64,000 bases of DNA from contig NC_051445.1 in NCBI RefSeq assembly GCF_001649575.2, positions 10,025,386 through 10,089,385 on the forward strand, read 5' to 3'. The position numbers and the translations under genes are program-made. The notes under the pieces were generated by a model. That model did no database searches, was not told the DNA's origin, and saw only the letters and a program-made list of their open reading frames with translations. The DNA is from Kryptolebias marmoratus. Lineage: Eukaryota > Chordata > Actinopteri > Cyprinodontiformes > Rivulidae. Below, piece after piece: positions 45,801-57,990 of the stretch (position 1 is its first letter; each line of letters starts with the position of its first letter).

Positions 45801-48047
45801 AAAAAAAATATAAAAATAAATCTAGTATTTATTTGATTTTCAGCTGTTTTGTAGAGCTACAATCACATTTTCTAAACTCACGTTGAAAACGTTTTTTTGG
45901 TTTGATTTGAAGTTGACTGAAGGACATACCTGAGTCCTTCGTGGGGGCTGGAGATAAAGGAGGAGCACAATCTTTCATGGGTGCAGAATCTGATTCTGCC
46001 ATGTCGTTTGGTGCATCGCATTCAGATTTTCTCTTCAGCGAGCCAGCAGCTGGTTTTGTCTGATGACGTGTGGGGTAACAAAACAATAAACACCTACATT
46101 GTTAGAAATCCTACTGTGTGTCACCAGGAAGTTAGTGTGAGCTCTGTACCCTGATCTTACCACAGCTGTGTTGTTGCTGGTCCCTCCGGATGGGCTCTCC
46201 TGGGCTGTGCTGCTTCGCGTCTGGGTCAGAGCCACAGCTTGGGCGTTCCCTGCCAAGCCTTGCCTGGCTCCCACCAGCTGTACAGGGATGTGGCGAGGGT
46301 TGTGCCCCCCCGCGGCGGCCTGGCTGTTGCTTGGCGGGGCGGGGAGAATGGGAGGTGGGTTTCGGGGCGACAGCTGAATGGGTAGGCGGTGTCCCTGAGC
46401 TGTCTTGGGTTGGATTGGAACGGGACCTTTCTCCATGTTAGCGCTGGCCTGAGGTACGGGGTGCACCACCAGAGTCTGAGTGTTAATGTTGGTCTTTGGA
46501 GCCACCGAGCCGATTGGATAGCCCTGGGTGGAGGTAGTTACATTCGACGAGGGCACCAAGATGACAGGAGCAGCAGAGGAGCTCAGGAGGAGCTGAGACA
46601 GAGGAAGTGCAGGAGATGAGGAGGAGGAGGAAGGCGCCACAGAGGCAGAAGGAGTGACAGTCATGGGGGACTGATTTCCAGCCTTCACAGTCATAGAATT
46701 AGAGGAAGACTGTTGATTAAAGTTGTTTTTGGCCATCTGTGGCTGTTGTTGTGGTTGCACTTGCTGCTGCTGAGCTGTTTGAGGGAAAGTCTGCTGCTGC
46801 TGAGAGAGGGAAAAACTGGCAGCGTCTTTCCGATCAGAAATCTCAGATTTGACAGCAGCTGATTTGTGGGTGGAAGCACAGTGTAGAGCCAGGTTCTGCA
46901 CCTAGGAAATATACAAAAAGAAAAACATGAAATGAAATGATCAAATGTAGTCGAAGAGTTTTCTCAAAGCATCAGTGTCACGGACTGTAGAACGGTGTTG
47001 AAATAGCTGCAGTCAAACCTGATCACTGTCAGACTGGACGCTTGCCTTGGTGGCAGCAGATTCATGCTGTTGCTGCTGCTGCTGTTGTGTCTGAGCAACA
47101 GCTGCCACCGTCGCTGTTGTCCCACCAGGCATGAAAATGAGCTGAGAGGCAAGTGGAGCTCTAAGAGAGCGGTTCACCTAAGCAAAGAGCAGCCCAGTTA
47201 AATTTAAGCAGGGTCCACAGTCCAGTTACTTAAACCCGAATGTTACATACTGCTGATATTTTAGAGAAAACTGCTCAATAATTGTTCCTGTTGCCGTGCT
47301 TTTGACTGTAACACAATTCGTCAACAACAGAGTTGCTCTGCAGAAAATCAATCTACCTGCACTGCATACATGTAGTTAACACTATCAGGAGAGACCAACC
47401 CTAATGCATTTGTTTTGAACTCACTCTAAAATACATCTGGCCCTGCCCTGCTGAGTTTCCACCCAGCAGCACTGACTGGTTGAGAGCTGTTGTTGCTGCA
47501 GAGGTAACTGGACCATGTGGACGAGGACTGGTCATCGTACCACCTGCAGATGTAGTGCTTAAGTTAACCTGCAGAAATAAAAAAAAAATTAAATGATCAA
47601 TTATAATAAAACCTGCTTAATAAGGTTATTTGATGCATCATTTAACAACATATAAACTTACAGTGGTGGGAACTTGGGACATGCTATGACCTGCCGTGTT
47701 GGACTGGCGACTCGCTGCAAGCGTGGCCTGGTTTGAAGAGCGAAATGAAAGATTAGACTTCACGGGTTTGCTTCAAAGTTACTGCTGTGGCTTCAAGTTT
47801 TTGTCATAATGTTGGTTACCTGTTGCACAGCAGCCAGGGTGTTGAGCTGGACATTATTGATCTGCTGCTGCAGCATGAGCTGCTGGAAGTACTGAGCTGC
47901 ATTAGGTTGTCTTTGCAGCGCCTGGAGAGCCTGCACAGCTTGTCTTTCACATAAGGACATTTGGGCTATCTGGGGCGCGCGGGAGTTCCCACTTGTCTGA
48001 GGATTTCCATTGGTGCCGTTTGCATTTTGGTCTTCACTTGCATCCAT
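42838..48047 (-). CDS. phc1: Polyhomeotic-like protein 1 (Polycomb PRC1 subunit), 12 coding exons, about 783 aa
   Basis: Nuclear chromatin protein whose SAM domain polymerises PRC1. Exons in transcript order: 48047-47820, 47727-47662, 47568-47425, 47177-47019, 46901-46161, 46059-45930, 45787-45609, 45516-45453, 45342-45255, 44972-44801, 43313-43085, 42989-42838; all in phase. The N-terminal block PQIAQMSLCERQAVQALQAL..NAAQYFQQ is the PHC signature. The middle is Gln/Ser/Pro-rich (Q runs at 47060-47095 and 46741-46810). HD1 is near residues 522-550 (VVKPQVLTHLIEGFVIQEG), the FCS zinc finger at about 571-600 (CEYCG..RFCSNTCAKRY), and the SAM domain at about 718-782 (WSVEEVCKF, FLSQEIDGQALLLL, MNIKLGPALKI). 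Shorter than human PHC1 (about 1,000 aa) because the Q-rich middle is reduced. Paralogue PHC1 rather than PHC2/3 is favoured by sequence feel and by m6pr next door, as in human 12p13. Confidence 0.92.
44233..44421. mobile_element. Palindromic MITE in phc1 intron
   Basis: Left arm CCAGGTCCTGGAGGG..CCTGCATGTTTTAG.TGTTTCTCTGCT and right arm (complement) GTGTCCAGTCCTGGTCC..CCTGCAGGTTTTAGATGTTTCCCTGCT form long imperfect inverted repeats around ACACACCTGATTTGAATGA. This is a common fish MITE of probable hAT type. Confidence 0.75.
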
Positions 48048-48151
48048 GTTTGTTGCTCCACACTATTAAAATTTGAAAAACAAACAGACAAAAATAAAAA
48101 CTGACCAGAAGTTGTCACAAAAACTCCTAATTCATAACTTTATTTGTTTTA

Positions 48152-48950
48152 ATACAATACCAATCCGAAATAATTCAGGATGTTGTGTAAAATGTTAATA
48201 AAAACAGAAGCTAATGATTTGCAAATCTCATAAATCCATATTTTATTTACAAGAGAGCAGAGTAAATATATCAAATATTGAAACTAAGAAAACAAAAAAA
48301 ACATTTTCCTTAGGAAAAACTAAGGTAATTTTGAATGTTATGACAGCAGTCATCTCATAACGTTGGGACAGGGCGATGTTTCACAGCGTGCATCTCCTGC
48401 AGCTGCTGGAGGTTTTGGAGGGAATGTTGTTCCATTCTTGTTTGATGTTGGATTCTAGCTGTTTAGCAGTCCTGGGTCTTCTCTGGATAATAGAGCTTTA
48501 AGCAGCATTTGTGGACGGCACAGCACTGTTTTTAATGCATTGACTTTAAGCCTTTTGTCCTTTGAGCTCAGAGATTTCTCCAGATTCTCTTAATCTTTTG
48601 ATGATATTACAAACTGTAGACTATGACATATTCAAAGTCTTCCCAATTTTCTGTCCAAAAATTACTCCACTATATTCAGACAGTTTTTACAGACTGTTGA
48701 ACCTTTAAGTTATTTTGCCAAATTCTCTTCTAGCTGTTTATTGATTGCAATACTACAGCTGTCCCATTTTTTGTCATGTGTTGCTACCATAAAATTTAAA
48801 ATGTTTTTTGTTGTTTTAACATTTAGTATGTTTACTATGCACCAGCATAAATAAACTGTGGATTAATTAGATTTGCAAATCATCACTCTCTGTTTTTAGT
48901 TTATATTTTACACAACTTAACCAACTTTTTGGGGGGTATTGGGGTTGTAT
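48152..48950. mobile_element. hAT-like non-autonomous DNA transposon in phc1 intron 1
   Basis: Left end ATACAATACCAATCCGAAATAATTCAGG then TGTGTAAAATGTTAATAAAAACAG; the right end is an inverted match finishing ACCAACTTTTTGGGGGGTATTGGGGTTGTAT. About 800 bp; internal sequence has transposon-family phrases (ATCTCATAACGTTGGGACAG; TGTCCCATTTTTTGTCATG) but no open transposase frame. Longer relative of 1575-2002. Confidence 0.8.
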
Positions 48951-49641
48951 TAGTTTCATAAAGTTTTATTATTGATGCCACTCACAAACTTATTCAAATA
49001 AATAACACTAGTTTTTAACACCACATCTGGTTTAATGGTTTCAAGCAGGGAAAAACTGGTGTGAAACGTCTAAGGTTACTTAAAGTCTTGCAGAGATTTC
49101 ACAGAGAGGATGATGATGTGGGTGATTCTTCATCAAAGCTCTTTACGCAGTGAACAAAGGTGCATCTAACAAGCTTTTACACCGCCTCAACAAATGTCAA
49201 GATTAAAAAAAAAATTAAAATAAAACAAAACACAGGAGCACTCAAGTATTTTCATTAGTAAAGCAGCCATCAGTATATGTGGGTTATTCGGGGGAAAACA
49301 TGGAGGGAAAAGTTCAAAACATCAAAGAAACCATCTTTTTTTTTCATAGGTGGCTAACTGTGTTGCTACCAGTGTTGCTACTTAGTTATTACTCATTAAC
49401 ATATTCTTAAAATCTGTAAGCTGGCACGGTTGTTGTTGGTGCAAACATCTCAGTGTTTGCAGCTATGTTTTCTTTTGTTGGGTTCAAGCATTAAAACGCA
49501 GTTAAAAATTAGGAAACTGCACAACTAAGTTTAACACAGGCTAACTACTTAGCAACGTTAGCTGCTCTCCACAGACAGAAAACTACTAACTGTAACTCTT
49601 GTAACACGCCAGTACCTTTCTTGTTTTAGTTACGTGCTTAC

Positions 49642-49780
49642 CACTTCTTGGATTTGCCTGTCCCTTTTACGGTTAAAATGAATTAACTGACTTCGGTGGT
49701 CTTGTTTTTTTTGTTATTTTTTTCTCTTTTTTTACTAGTAACAACGACACTTTGAAGATTTTTGCCCAGTGAAACCCCGC
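49642..49780 (-). promoter_or_regulatory. phc1: phc1 first non-coding exon and promoter
   Basis: A good minus-strand donor (AAGTG|GTAAGC) closes an exon at 49642. The second exon starts at 48062 and carries the start codon after 15 bases. The upstream sequence around 49740-49860 is GC-richer. The 5' limit is not visible. Confidence 0.5.
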
Positions 49781-49865
49781 CCCCTTCGAGTGTTTCTATT
49801 TTTTTTTTGTTGATGCTTGTCCGCCGGTGGGAGCTAGCGGGCCCTGTTGGCACAACCGAGCCTGG

Positions 49866-50085
49866 GTTGCCAGATAGGAAAGGACGAAATATCGTGCTGA
49901 AGCTTTAAAGTTGTGGTATTTTGACCCAAATTATCGTATATGCTTAGAGGAGGTTCATGTGAATAAAAACAAAGCTTTTTTTAGCTGCACCGAAATTATT
50001 GTATACTTCGGCTTTATAAAATCTACTTATCATATGGACCCTAAAATTATTGTATAAATACGACAGTTATTGTATATCTGGCAAC
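49866..50085. mobile_element. Short MITE-like element with 11-bp perfect inverted ends
   Basis: GTTGCCAGATA at 49866-49876 and its exact complement TATCTGGCAAC at 50075-50085 bound a 220-bp AT-rich core with repeated AAATTAT(C/T)GTATA words. Family not recognised. It lies just upstream of the phc1 first exon. Confidence 0.65.
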
Positions 50086-53000
50086 ACCGAATTGAGATCC
50101 GACGGGACAGAAGCTAAAGGAATGTGCCGGTGTTGCGACTAGCGTATCCCCGTAGGATTTTGTCCCCCGTGTCTTGTGAGCACGCACATAAAAATTAGGA
50201 AAAGACAAAATTAATGACTACGTTTTAATTTATTGTGAGTGTTGTTTGTTTGCATCGTGGGTTCTGCTTTTCCTGCTATGTGCGCGCGGGCCACAATTTC
50301 TTACCTTTGCGCAACACCGGAAGTGAAAGAGCTGGAACTGTGATTTTAAAAAGTCATTTCAAAATAATGTTAAATAAATAAACAAAAATAAGTCAAAAAC
50401 AAATTGTTGGACCTTTTTATTTGCTCCGAGTTCAGCACGTCTATTAAGCCATTGTTCTGATAAACCTAAGTAGTCTTTTAACACATTAATATTATTATTA
50501 TTGATCATAGGTTGATGTGTCAGACCACTGCATAAAGTCTACTCCAGCACAATCCAGAGATATCAAAAAATCAATATTTAGCAAGACTGTTCACAGCTAA
50601 ACTGTTAAATAAGTTTAAGTGGTCAGAACTTGGAGCGGTCTGGGTATGGGTCTTTATCTTTGATTCAGAGAGGAAAGTCTAGGCTCAAGGAAAGGAATTA
50701 TTCCCAGTGCATTTTCTTTAAACACACAAAAACATTCTCAGAATGTTTACTGATTTATGATTCCTCCTAGCCACAAGCGCTCTCCTGGCTGGCCTCTGTA
50801 GTGTATAGTGGTCTTCATTTAGATATTCCAAATACTCCATCATGCCAAACCGTCAGTGCTCCCTTTCCCAAACAATACTACACAGAAATTAAACCTGCCT
50901 CTTTGAAGGATTATTTTAAGCTTCAATTTAGTTGCAGAGTAGCTCTGATCCACCTTCTTGCAATTGGCTTCATTTAATACAGAACAGACTAAATCTGCGA
51001 CTATTTTAGGATAAGATTGTGGAAAAGACTTGGGAGTTCAAGCAGCTCTAACAGCATTGTTGTCTGCAAAACCAGCCCAATGAGTTTTATAGTTCATTAG
51101 AATCAGAAAAGGTCCATGACTTGTAATCAGTTTTAAGCCAAATATACATTTTTTGTGCAAAGTCCTGAGCTTCACCTTATTTCTTTACAATTTGTTTTTT
51201 GAGACTTTCCAGTAAATGTTCTAAGTAGTCTTGACCTGTAAAAGTAACTCAGCATTTTGTGCAGTCTGTTCTCAGAAAATATACTGAGAAGCATAAAGAC
51301 AAAAGGTATGGCAGGACAAGAAATAAAGGATAAAAAAGGATCAGGAAGAAATGCACCAAAGACTTCACACGAGTTATCAGAGATGCATCCCTTTAATTGA
51401 TGGACCTACTGAAAGACAGCAACTCTTTGGGAAGGACTCTGTTGATCATTTTTAAAAATATGTAACTAAATACATAGAAAGAAAAATGCGCCTTTGTAAC
51501 AGATCGGTACTCTGCCAAGAGGTTTATTTCAAAACAGACTCTCACGTTGTCTGGAACGTGTACACACAACAATTTCTCCTTCAGTTTTAGATCCTTATTT
51601 ATGATTTAACAATTCAAAGGTTAGGAAAGCTGAGAATGGTAAAGTTCTAACAGGTAAGCAAATTAATAAAAGAAAAACAAAAGCAGCAGCAATCTCCATA
51701 AACCAACAACAAAAAAAAAAAAAGCAAAATAAAGAAGCCTAAGAACAACAGTAACCATTTCGATATTTTTGGAAAGTCTTGCTCCTCAGAAGCAGAATAT
51801 TTAAAAGAAAATTAGAGATGGCTCAAGACTTTTGCACGCTATTTTCACAGTAAAACAACCCGGATACATTTCTATTTAGTTAAAGCAAAAGTGAGAGCAT
51901 TTCCACCAGATAATTCAGGTGATAATTTAATAACCTAAGCAAAAAAAAAAGTCAACTTTAGTGAACAAACGTGATACAGAAGAAATGAAAATAAACAAAC
52001 TTAGATTGATCATTATAGATAAAGTTAACGAAACAGAAACTTTCTCCATCAAATTCAAAAACAGTTTAGTTCTTTCCAATATTTACATTGAGCTTTAGGC
52101 AAAAAATATTGTACTTTTTATGAATGATATCTTCAAAACTAACATTATACAACTATGTTATATTAACACAGAAGACGGTCAGAAAGTACTGTCACTGTTT
52201 TTACAGCAGAAGAGTAACACAGCAGCAGGAAATCTGGGTCGAGCGCGAGTCTACAGAGAATACAGTTGGTATACGTGCCCCAGTTTCACGTTTTCACATG
52301 AAGCATTTATTTACTCTTCTATTCAATATTACATAGTTGAAGAATTAGGACCACTGGTGGATTGCGTCTAATGGTCATTTCTTTTATGAAAATACAAATT
52401 TAAACAGTATTCCATATATAATGAAGGATTTCTGAATAGAAAATTCATATATGAACATTTTTCACCATTATTGTGAAAAGAAACTGTTGTTTTAAATTGA
52501 AGACGGATGCTTTGCTTTTAAGTTTTGGGTGTGCCTGTAGGGAAAGATGGGTTCTGTAACCATTTAAGAGGATAAAGTAAAAACATTTGAAAGAATGAAT
52601 AAAGGAAAGAAAAAAAAAAAAATCACATAAGCTTTGGTTTTTGCAACTCTTTCTACTTGTGCAACAAGGCTGTAAACACAGCTGCTGTACTTCGAAGGGG
52701 TTGGTTTTTTTACATTCATAGATCTATAAAGAAAACAAACGGATTAAAGCCGATGTGCACAAGCAAAAACACTTTGGTGTTACGAAACCTGCAGCAAGCA
52801 GTACTTCAGCGTGAACAGCTTAAAGCAACCTACACAAACACAAAGCAACCATCATTAGAAGCAGAAAGAGATGAAAAAGACATCACCGATTTTACCTCAC
52901 ATAAAAATTTAATATAACTCCTCCCTTTTGTTGCCAGATTTTTTATGAAACACTTCCTATTCTGTCTAAATTTAAGTAAATCACTGATTTGTTTGAAGTC

Positions 53001-53212
53001 AAACAAGTGAACGTAATGGTTCGGGTAAGAAGAGACGAGTCAGGCTGCTCTGTGTGTAAATGTCTTCCTTCTATAAGCACGAGTCTATAGAACACAAGCA
53101 GGAAGTGACCTAAACCAGGTAAGGAAAACAGACCAGTAACTTCGTCAAAGCTTTAAAAGAGTAATCTGCATCACACAGTGAAAATTTCTGTCTAGTGTCT
53201 GATGTACTGAGG
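50086..53212. other. Spacer and probable long m6pr 3' UTR
   Basis: No exon supported. The right part (to about 51.5 kb) is likely the m6pr 3' UTR on the minus strand, with possible AATAAA signals at 52306-52311 and 51523-51528 (complement). The left part is AT-rich spacer next to the phc1 promoter, with a patch GGGCCACAATTTC near 50290. Several poly-A runs, e.g. 51708-51722. Confidence 0.45.
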
Positions 53213-55956
53213 TCACATGGGTAGTAAGTGGTCGTCTCTCTCCTCTGGCTCCTCCTCGACGGTGTTTGTGGTCACTTCTCTTCCTCTGTAAGCTGAAGGC
53301 TCCTCTCGATTTTTTGACCGGCACACAAAGTCACAGCCATCCTGTGAGAAAGCAATACAGTTTATCATGAATTTGAGAAAAAAAAAAAGACTGATTCCCC
53401 ATTTCAGTTGTTTTCGATTAGATTAAAATTACCGCTGTTAGGTTTCCGACTTCCACCCAAAAAGCATAATTTGGGAACTGCTCCATCCCTTTTGCTCCGA
53501 CGATCAGCCGCTGGTAGAGGAAACCTCCGATGAGGTAAACAGCCAAGAGACAGAAACCTCTGAAAGAAAAGAGCTTATGATCACCCCCTTTTTTTTTTAA
53601 CTGCACCATGTGGTCTGACTTGAAGAGCTCTTGTGCATTTACAGACTCTCTGTACGTACATGATGAGTATTATGGAGCCAGCACTGAGCTGGGACTGAAC
53701 AGGAGGACAGACTGCACTGGAGTCCATCTCGAAGAGATAAAAGCAGTTATTTCCTCTTTCTCTGTCCTCCAAGATGACTTCTAACTTACTCTAAGAGCAA
53801 GACAAAAAAAGAGAAAAAAAATAAACAAACAACAAGAAAACACAACCAAGAAAATGCATCTTGATTCTGGGTTATCACAAAATACACGTTGAGAAGAAAC
53901 AAATAAAAAATCTCATGAAGCAGAAAGTGGCGTGGTAATGAGCATGTTGGTGCAAGTTTCTCACTGACATTTATCTGTGTTATAATTGTAAGTGACAATA
54001 TTTTATAATTCCAGATATGTGATAAGCATTAAATCTTTTGAAATAAGATTTTGTGGAAATATCAGTAACAACTAATAACTTCTGTGATTTGTTTAAAGAC
54101 TGGAGATGTTTTAGGATTGCGGCTGATTTCAGCCTCGCTAGTTATTAGCTCATTAATCTGCTCCGAATTAAACTATTTCTCCAAACCGAGGCCGTTCAAA
54201 GATTATTCGTTTTTTTAGGATCTCACCGAAGAACCCCACTTCGATAGATCTGAACTTCACCTGTAAGGCCTACAGAAACCTGACTCAGAGAGGTACTCTG
54301 GATTGAATTTCATCTTCACAGACCTGAATCAACATGTCACCATAACAAGCGTTTGCCTTTCAAAGTTTCCCGAGAAATTTCATTTTAACACAAATCTGGG
54401 GGAGTGAAAACTGTGTGCATTTGTTTTACCTACATCTACATCCTTGCTGCAGGAGATCATGATCATAGCTTTCCTTTGTTCGCCGTTGCAGTGACTGTCA
54501 TATTTCTCACCACCACCGTAGATCAACATCACCCAGTCACCTGAAAGGGCAGGAAAAAGAAAAGTCTCAAATTAGACCCCAAGATCAAATGCAAACTTCA
54601 AATGTTCACAATATGTCTATAAATGTGATGCAATTCTGCATTCCAAGACAGCTAATTATTAGACTGAAAACATGAAATAAAGTTAAACTAAGAAAAAAAC
54701 TAATGTTTTACAAAGACTCACTGCCTCCAATGGCCTGTGTTGTGTTATAGAAGCCGATCACTGTTTTCTTCTTGTCTTTCTTGTTCACTTGGATAACTCC
54801 AGCTTTTGGAACACCCCCTGCATCTCCACACAACTGGAACACATATGTGTAGCTGTCTTTATCATCCGTGATGTCGGCTGTAAAGCTGTCAACATAAGGA
54901 TAAATTCCAGTTAACATTTAACACAAGGCTGAAAATAGAGGAAATCACAGAAATAATTTGTTATGGTTTGATTACATATTTATGAACTACTGACAACTGT
55001 TGCTATGAATGGAGCAGGATTACATAAAACTCGGAAGTCTCTTACTTCTTGTTGGCAAGTGGCTCGAGTCGATCAAGGACTTTCCTTTCTGACTGGTTCT
55101 CAATGGACAGTTTGCAGCTCTTGGTGCCGTTGCCAGCAAACACGCCACTCCCGCACAGAACCAGCAGAACCAAGGAGGTCTGCAGCGAGACGTAACCTCG
55201 CCTGGGTACGCTGAACAGCTGGAACAAATATTTGAGGGGGGAGAGCCATTATAAGAACGTCACAAACATAACAATCACAACATATTTAACGGTAATGTTC
55301 CCAACAATAAACCGGTCATTTTGGGCCCTGATAGAAGAAAGTCAGCAGGAGACAATTTTGACAACTTATGAAGAATTGGAGATGCCAGCTGACTGAACAA
55401 ATAAGGAACTTAAATGTGTCATTATATTCTCTGGAAGTTACAGTAGTCATTGATATGTTTCATAAATTGTTAGTTGGAGGATAATATGGTCTTTTAGACA
55501 TCTTAACTTTAGCTTGATATTTGCATTGATGTGTTACTTTTTTTTTTAACATTTTCACCTGCATGATGTGTTTCTCAAAATTCATGTTCTCTTACATATA
55601 GTTAATATACAATATAACAGAAGATTTGAGCCTCTTCTGCATTAAATAGGTCCAACCAAGCAGTTTGATTAAACACACTTATCCTCTCCTGAGTTTAGCC
55701 ACTTCTTCAACACACAAAGAAGCATATATATCCATCAAACAAACCTTCACGAGTCTCAGTGCTTAATGACAATTAGGAAAACGTCTAATCTTGTGAGTGA
55801 GACCTAAGCTGCGAAACGAGTTATCTATCTTATACTAATCCGTGTAATTAAAACGTCTGGTTCTACAAGAAAAACAAGTTTCCCCAACGAGTCAGATAAT
55901 TAGTGACACTTTGGAAAAACTTCAACGTTTGCCAAATACTGCCCACCTACCTGCAT
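53213..55956 (-). CDS. m6pr: Cation-dependent mannose-6-phosphate receptor, 7 coding exons, 276 aa
   Basis: Type I membrane receptor that carries Man-6-P-tagged lysosomal enzymes from the trans-Golgi to endosomes. Exons in transcript order: 55956-55951, 55218-55046, 54885-54722, 54540-54430, 53780-53660, 53559-53433, 53341-53213; all in phase, 831 nt with stop. The first exon codes only Met-Gln. Signal peptide follows ([17 protein letters not shown]). The luminal domain has the conserved cysteines and the ligand loop [18 protein letters not shown]. Single membrane helix about [20 protein letters not shown], then [16 protein letters not shown] in the tail. The C-terminus [10 protein letters not shown] is the acidic-cluster dileucine sorting signal for GGA/AP-1. 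Length matches human (277 aa). Confidence 0.96.
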
Positions 55957-57114
55957 GACTTCTTTCACTGTAAATTAGTGAAAATGCGGGTATTTATAAC
56001 TGTTTAACACCAACTAACTGTCTGTAACGTAGCCAGACAGTTAAGTTGCAGATGGTGACTCCTAACGCGACGCTAATGTTACTTCCTGGTTGACTTAACT
56101 AGCATCAAAACCAATGTTTTATTACGCAAGAAAAAAATAGGCAGCGCGGAGGATAGAAAAATAGATTTAGTTTAGTTGTTTTTCTGGCCCGGTGAAGTAA
56201 AAGGCGTCCTTTCCTTTGTGTTAAGTGCTATTTACGATGCTAACACGCTACACTCAAGCGGAGTGCGGAAGTGAAACTAAACAGAAGCACGCGCATGTGA
56301 CCAACCGCAGCGCGACCAATCAGCGGCGGCTGAAGCTCGCACCCGCGTCACGTGATCAGGGACAGCTACAGGTAGCAGTTGATGGTTTTCTTTGGCACAA
56401 CACCGCCCGTGGAAAACTCGAGAAAAATTGGTAATTTTTTTATTCTCGGTACGTTGATACTGCGCTTTCTACCCCATTTATGTAGTAAAAATATGTTTTT
56501 ATCGCATTGTTATTATTTTTTTTTTAGTTTTGGTTAGTCAGTTGAAATAAATCACATCAAATGAATTCATTAGCAAACAATCCAATCAGGGCTAACTTCG
56601 CCAAACTGACGTCAGAAACCCGGAAAAATAATCTTGAACACGTCCTAATGCAATCAGTTTGCTGCACCACACATTTTACTTACATTACAAGGCCTAAAAA
56701 GTAGATTTCAGTGCATCACTGTGCTGTTTTCAGTTTCATTATCAGTTTTCCAATGTGTCAGCAAAGTTGTTACCCAGACAGAGCTATTTGTGGCTCCACT
56801 TTATCAGCATGGATCTAAAAACTAAACAACCTTTAATCTGTTTGGACTTTATTCAGGCTGGTGCTCCTGAAACATTGCCCCAGTTGTGCAACCAGTCTGC
56901 AAATTAAATCAACAACAAAATGACAAGATTACTGGTATCCTTTTGTTCAGTCTGGAGAGCATGGTTGGATAATACTTTAGGCTTCTTTAGCATTGTCACG
57001 ACTTTCCAATCCAATGTGTCTCGTAGTCCAAATAAAAGACGTGTGATTTCAAGTTTAGCTGAAAATTCCAGTCATAGCATGTAGCTGCCTAACCCTGACA
57101 CATAATACAAGACA
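55957..57114. other. m6pr 5' region and spacer
   Basis: The m6pr 5' UTR and promoter should lie at about 55957-56350, where CpG-rich sequence appears (56270-56350, with CACGTGA at about 56348). The rest to 57114 is unremarkable with no gene seen. Confidence 0.45.
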
Positions 57115-57405
57115 TTCTACATAGTGACTTTCTAGCCAACCAGGCCATCCAAAGTGCTTTTCAGCACATTCTTTACCCTCATTTACCCAACCACACAGCG
57201 TTCTACAAAGCTGATTTGAATAAATAATTCTATAGAAACTAATCAGTGCTTTAGATCGCATTCATACACCGATGGGGCACATCGGAGGCATTGGGGGGTT
57301 TGTGTTTAGTCTTGCCCTGGGGCACTTCGACATGCATACTGGTGGAATTAAACCTCTAACTCACTCGTTGGAGGATGACTGCTCTAACTACTGACTCACA
57401 GCCAC
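57115..57405 (-). mobile_element. tRNA-like SINE, degenerate
   Basis: Contains CAAAGTGCTTTTCAGCACATTC, CATTCATACACCGATGGGGCA, CTTGCCCTGGGGCACTTCGACATGC and a terminal tRNA-like part; on the minus strand a B-box-like GGTTTAATTCC is at 57344-57354 and GTAGTTAGAGCAG at about 57374-57386 resembles an A box. Matches a ubiquitous fish repeat (TTCATACACTGATGGGGCAACTTGG...), diverged. Confidence 0.65.
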
Positions 57406-57489
57406 ATAAATATTACTCCTTTTATTAAAAAAACAGGTGTTGCCACATGCACTCACTTCCTAGAACATTAGTTTGACCAAGCTAATTAT

Positions 57490-57990
57490 AAATCCCTCGC
57501 TGTGTCAAGTTCTGAAGTTTTGTTTCTTTTTTGTTGTTGTTTCCTGTGCTTTAATTTTCTTGTGACCCTTGTATTTGGTTTATTCCCTTTGCTTCATATT
57601 ATATGTTCTTGTTTAAATTTGGTCCCCGTGCCCTCTTTTTTCCTTGTGCCAATTTTCACTTTCCCTGAGTTCATCTCCTCTGTGTTTTTCCAGTCAGCCT
57701 GTCACGCACACGTCACCTGTTCCCCATTACCCGTCTCTCCAGGTCAATCTCCCACTCACCCTCAGATTTTATATTCTGTCACTCCCATCCTATCTTTGCT
57801 GATTCATTGTTGGTTTTTATGCCACAGTCAGGTTATGCTCCTTGTGGCGCCTCGCGATTCTCAGTACTTCAGTTTCTTGTTGTTTTGCTGCCACGTCAGC
57901 CTTTTGTTTTCTTTGCTTAATAAATCAGTTTTTGTTTTGGAGGACGATTCTGCGTTCTGGCTTCCTTTCCCTACAACCTGATACACTGAG
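57490..57990 (+). mobile_element. Possible LTR-retrotransposon LTR remnant
   Basis: Words such as CAGCCTGTCACGCACACGTCACCTGTT, TTTTTGTTTTGGAGGACGATTCTGCGTTCTGG and CTACAACCTGA are like the U3-R-U5 end of fish Gypsy-type LTRs. The AATAAA near 57919 would be its poly(A) site. No internal coding region is seen. Weak evidence. Confidence 0.3.

Noticed and set aside
57502..57981. 159-codon hydrophobic frame on the plus strand
   Set aside because: Lies within T-rich sequence resembling an LTR remnant; no start context or splice signals.
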